From Microbacterium yannicii PS01 (GTDB lineage Bacteria > Actinomycetota > Actinomycetes > Actinomycetales > Microbacteriaceae), in NCBI RefSeq assembly GCF_000304335.1, contig NZ_CAJF01000041.1, positions 1 to 33,044 on the forward strand: DNA of 33,044 nucleotides, in the 5' to 3' direction. The notes below the pieces were generated by a model, which worked only from the letters and a program-made list of their open reading frames with translations, made no database searches and had not been told where the DNA came from. Positions 30,472 to 33,044 of the stretch are shown here, piece after piece (the stretch's first letter is position 1; every line of letters starts with the position of its first letter). Both the position numbers and the translations under genes were made by a program.

Positions 30472-31260
30472 TCATGAGCTGACGAGTCGTCGATCCGCGC
30501 CGGCGCTGGGAGTCCAGAGAAGATCGTCCGGTCCATGCCCGAAAGCGACGGCGTGGCCGCCGCGGAGCACGAGGAGATCGGCATCGAGCTCGCGCACGAC
30601 GTCGGGCTCATTCGTGACCACCAGCATCGCCATGCCGAGCTCCCGGCGTCGACGCACGAGTGCGGCCCGTGCCACTTTCCGAACCTCGACGTCGAGGTTC
30701 GAGAAGGGCTCATCGGCCAGGAGCACGCGCGGCTGCAGCACCAGTGCCCGGGCCAGCGCCACCCTCTGGCGCATTCCCGCGCTGAGCTCGTACGGGTATT
30801 TGGCCGCGGCGCCCAGCGGCAGCATCAGCTCGTCCAGCAGGCTGGCGACGCGTACCGCGAGACCCCGCGGGTTCACCGTCCGGTCTCGGCTGGTGATGGG
30901 CTCGCCGATGACTTCGGCGACCGTGAGTCGTGCGGGCAGGCGGGCACCGGCGGATTGAGGCAGATAGCCGGTGTAGTACGTCAGCAGGCGGTGGTCGCGA
31001 CCCGGGTGTCGCACCGGAATTCCCTCTACGAGCGCGTCGCCCCCGACGACTGCGAGCCCCGGCTCGTCCGCTCCGGAGAGCACGGCGGCCAGCGACGACT
31101 TTCCGGCGCCGGTGGGCCCCATGATCGCGAGGGTGCCACCGTGCGGCAGCACGAACGAGACGCCGTCGATCACGCGCTGGGAGTGACTGCCGCGTCCCGA
31201 TCGGGCGACCGACAGATCGGTGCACCGGATCGCGACATCGGCTTCTCGACGACGAGGCAT
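30472..31260 (-). CDS. ABC transporter ATP-binding protein, orphan
   Basis: 262 residues from the ATG at 31260 (MPRRREADVAIRC), with AGGATG as ribosome binding site; the longer frame runs into the dnaG stop region. Walker A is GPTGAGKSS (Lys54), the Q-loop lies in YLPQSAG, the signature is LSAGMRQRVALARA and Walker B is VLLADEPFSNLD. The H-loop position reads VVTNEPD, with Asn in place of the usual His. The overall type resembles peptide/nickel (Dpp/Opp) ATPases. No permease or binding protein is in the window. It follows dnaG by 50 bp on the same strand. Confidence 0.88.
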   Translation of the reverse strand: MPRRREADVAIRCTDLSVARSGRGSHSQRVIDGVSFVLPHGGTLAIMGPTGAGKSSLAAVLSGADEPGLAVVGGDALVEGIPVRHPGRDHRLLTYYTGYLPQSAGARLPARLTVAEVIGEPITSRDRTVNPRGLAVRVASLLDELMLPLGAAAKYPYELSAGMRQRVALARALVLQPRVLLADEPFSNLDVEVRKVARAALVRRRRELGMAMLVVTNEPDVVRELDADLLVLRGGHAVAFGHGPDDLLWTPSAGADRRLVSS

Positions 31261-31310
31261 GAGTTCATCCTGCCGTGCGCCGACGAGGTGCGCCAGCCGA
31301 GCGCACCGCC

Positions 31311-33044
31311 TCACGCCTGGTCGACGAGTGACTGCCGCTGGGCGTCGAGCTCGCGAAGCCGCAGGCGGATGACCCGACCCTGCTCGGAATCGGCCGGCAC
31401 CCGCTGAATGGCGCCGAGCAGTTCGTTCTTCTCGCTCTCGACCGCGCGCATGACGAGGCGCCGGGCGAGGTCGTGGGACGAGGCGACGGCCTCCTCATCG
31501 TTGAGCGCGGGGAAGTCTCCGGCCAGGAGCTCGGCCGCGAGCGATCGGTACGGCTCTCGCACGGTCGACACGGCATCCACCGCCCATCCGGGACGCTGCT
31601 TGTCGGGCGCGCCCAGGACCGCCACACGGACCGCGTCCAGAGCGGGATGGCGGAAGGGAAGCTCCAGCGCACGCGACACGACGGCGGCGTCCATGCGGTG
31701 CCCGAACTGCAGCACACCCATGAGGGCGTTCCGTTCGAGCACCGCGTCGGGATTCCTGGGCAATGATGCGAGCGAGACACGCATCGCCGTCTCGTCGGCC
31801 GGTGCGCGAGAGGCCGGACCCGGAGCTGCATCTCTGCGTCCCCCGGTGCCGTCACGGCCCGCGTGGCCGACCTCGCGGCGCACCGCCTCGGTGTCCATGC
31901 CGAGGCGACGAGCAAGCACGCGCACATACTCCGGCTGCAGCAGCGGGTCGCGCATCTCGGCGACGACCGGGGCAGCTGCCCGCAGGGCGCCGACCCGACC
32001 CTCGACGCTGGCGAGGTCGTAGCCCGCGATGCGCTGGTCGAGCACGAACTCGACCATCGGGACCTTCGTCTCGATGAGCGCGCGCACCGCGCCGTCGCCC
32101 CGCGCCAGGCGGAGGTCGCACGGGTCGAGACCCTCGGGCCCGGTCGCGACGTAGGTCTGGGCGTTGAAGCGCTTGGCCTCGGCGAAAGCGCGCAACGCGG
32201 CCTTCTGACCCGCGGCATCCGGATCGAAGGTGAAGACCACCTCGCCCGCCGTCGAATCGTCGCCCATCACGCGGCGCAGCATCGTGATGTGGTCGGAGCC
32301 GAATGCGGTGCCGCACGTCGCGATCGCCGTAGTGATCCCCGCGAGGTGACAGGCCATCACGTCGGTGTAGCCCTCGACGACGACGACCCGGTGCGCGCGG
32401 GAGATGTCGCGCTTGGCGAGGTCGAGCCCGTACAGGACCTGCGCCTTCTTGTAGATCGCGGTCTCGGGCGTGTTCAGGTACTTGGGCCCGTTGTCGTCGT
32501 CGTAGAGACGGCGAGCGCCGAACCCGATGACCTGACCTGTGACGTCTCGAATGGGCCACACCACGCGCCCGCGGAACCGGTCGTACACGCCTCGCTGGCC
32601 CTGCGAGACGAGTCCCGCCGAGCTGAGCTCCTCGTCGCTGTACCCCTGCGCGCGCAGCGCGGAGTGCATGCCCGACCATCCTTTCGGCGCGTAGCCCACG
32701 CCGAAGTGCGCCGCGGCACCCGCGTCGAAGCCGCGCTGACCCAGGAAGCGACGGGCGGCGTCCGCCTCGCCCGTGGCCAGCTGCCCGCGGAAGAACTCCG
32801 CCGCTGCGGCATTCGCTGCGTACAGCCGTGCGCGCCCTGTGCTCTCGGGGGCGGCGGCTCCGCCGTCCTCGTAGTGCAGCGTGTAGCCGACGCGGGCGGC
32901 GAGGCGCTCGACGGCTTCGGTGAAGGTGACGTGATCCATGGCGCGCAGGAACGAGTACACGTCGCCCGATTCCCCGCACCCGAAGCAGTGGTAGAAGCCG
33001 GCCTGCGGACGGACGTTGAAGCTCGGGCTGCGCTCGTCGTGGAA
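31311..33044 (-). CDS. dnaG: DNA primase, 5' partial
   Basis: Makes RNA primers for DNA replication. The frame is open at the right edge, so the first part of the CHC2 zinc-binding domain is missing; FHDERSPSFNV and the zinc ligands in FYHCFGCGESGD are visible. The Toprim catalytic core has RVVVVEGYTDVMACH (Glu) and VFTFDPDAAG (Asp-x-Asp). The C-terminal helical region, through LVMRAVESEKNELLGAIQ, would bind the DnaB helicase. 578 codons are in view including the stop. It is followed 50 bp later by the ABC ATPase gene. Confidence 0.96.
   Translation of the reverse strand, partial: FHDERSPSFNVRPQAGFYHCFGCGESGDVYSFLRAMDHVTFTEAVERLAARVGYTLHYEDGGAAAPESTGRARLYAANAAAAEFFRGQLATGEADAARRFLGQRGFDAGAAAHFGVGYAPKGWSGMHSALRAQGYSDEELSSAGLVSQGQRGVYDRFRGRVVWPIRDVTGQVIGFGARRLYDDDNGPKYLNTPETAIYKKAQVLYGLDLAKRDISRAHRVVVVEGYTDVMACHLAGITTAIATCGTAFGSDHITMLRRVMGDDSTAGEVVFTFDPDAAGQKAALRAFAEAKRFNAQTYVATGPEGLDPCDLRLARGDGAVRALIETKVPMVEFVLDQRIAGYDLASVEGRVGALRAAAPVVAEMRDPLLQPEYVRVLARRLGMDTEAVRREVGHAGRDGTGGRRDAAPGPASRAPADETAMRVSLASLPRNPDAVLERNALMGVLQFGHRMDAAVVSRALELPFRHPALDAVRVAVLGAPDKQRPGWAVDAVSTVREPYRSLAAELLAGDFPALNDEEAVASSHDLARRLVMRAVESEKNELLGAIQRVPADSEQGRVIRLRLRELDAQRQSLVDQA

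Noticed and set aside
30286..30477. 63-codon plus-strand frame across tRNA-Asn
   Set aside because: It runs through the tRNA and the terminator and has no ribosome binding site.

Overview
The window is a high-GC, densely packed actinobacterial chromosome segment. The gene content and order are core actinobacterial: homodimeric aceE, the fasR-fabD-fabH-acpP-fabF cluster, glnA/glnE/glnA2, polyphosphate glucokinase, DUF4191 and DUF3145. Protein similarity and the frequent TAG(A/G)CT -10 boxes suggest Microbacteriaceae, probably Microbacterium or a close relative. That placement is inference from memory of the families, not from a search.

Layout. Positions 1-1087 hold the end of a dihydrolipoamide acyltransferase with an Ala/Pro linker. 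It is followed by a convergent single-pass membrane protein (1107-2408) with a kinase-like but degenerate cytoplasmic part. DUF4191 (2532-3242) and RDD (3267-3659) membrane proteins come next. The nitrogen block is glnA (3795-5219, with a GlnR-type box upstream), then glnE (5310-8312) and glnA2 (8326-9663) in a minus-strand operon. Then come a small SPOR-like protein, ppgK (10040-10804) and RNase P RNA on the minus strand (about 10826-11200). A family A polymerase/exonuclease gene and a zinc-ribbon coiled-coil gene follow on the minus strand, the second starting 2 nt after tRNA-Val. Divergent from that tRNA lie aceE (13924-16653) and the fatty acid synthesis operon (16662-21570). DUF3145 is convergent to fabF.

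The accessory-looking part is 22344-28420. It holds a putative 2-oxoglutarate/Fe(II) oxygenase with a DtxR/IdeR-like box upstream, a 668-residue GmrSD-like DUF262/DUF1524 protein, a two-component system divergent from a small-multidrug-export family protein, a small hypothetical protein, and a 74-bp direct repeat that copies the 3' end of a CAU-anticodon tRNA together with its downstream hairpin. The right end returns to housekeeping: a NIPA/DMT-like permease, peptide deformylase (def), tRNA-Asn, an orphan ABC ATPase and the 5'-truncated dnaG.

How the genes fit together. The nitrogen genes form one regulatory unit: GlnA carries the adenylylation tyrosine and GlnE modifies it. AceE and the left-edge E2 enzyme supply acetyl-CoA, and the fab operon beside aceE, under its own activator FasR, consumes it. 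Several genes (DUF4191, ppgK, def, the permease) have a TAnnnT box exactly 6 nt before the start codon, which predicts leaderless mRNAs. The best candidates for something not yet described are the duplicated tRNA-end hairpin, the tRNA-Val that may act as a processed leader, the GmrSD-like protein with an unrecognised C-terminal part, and the iron-box-linked oxygenase.
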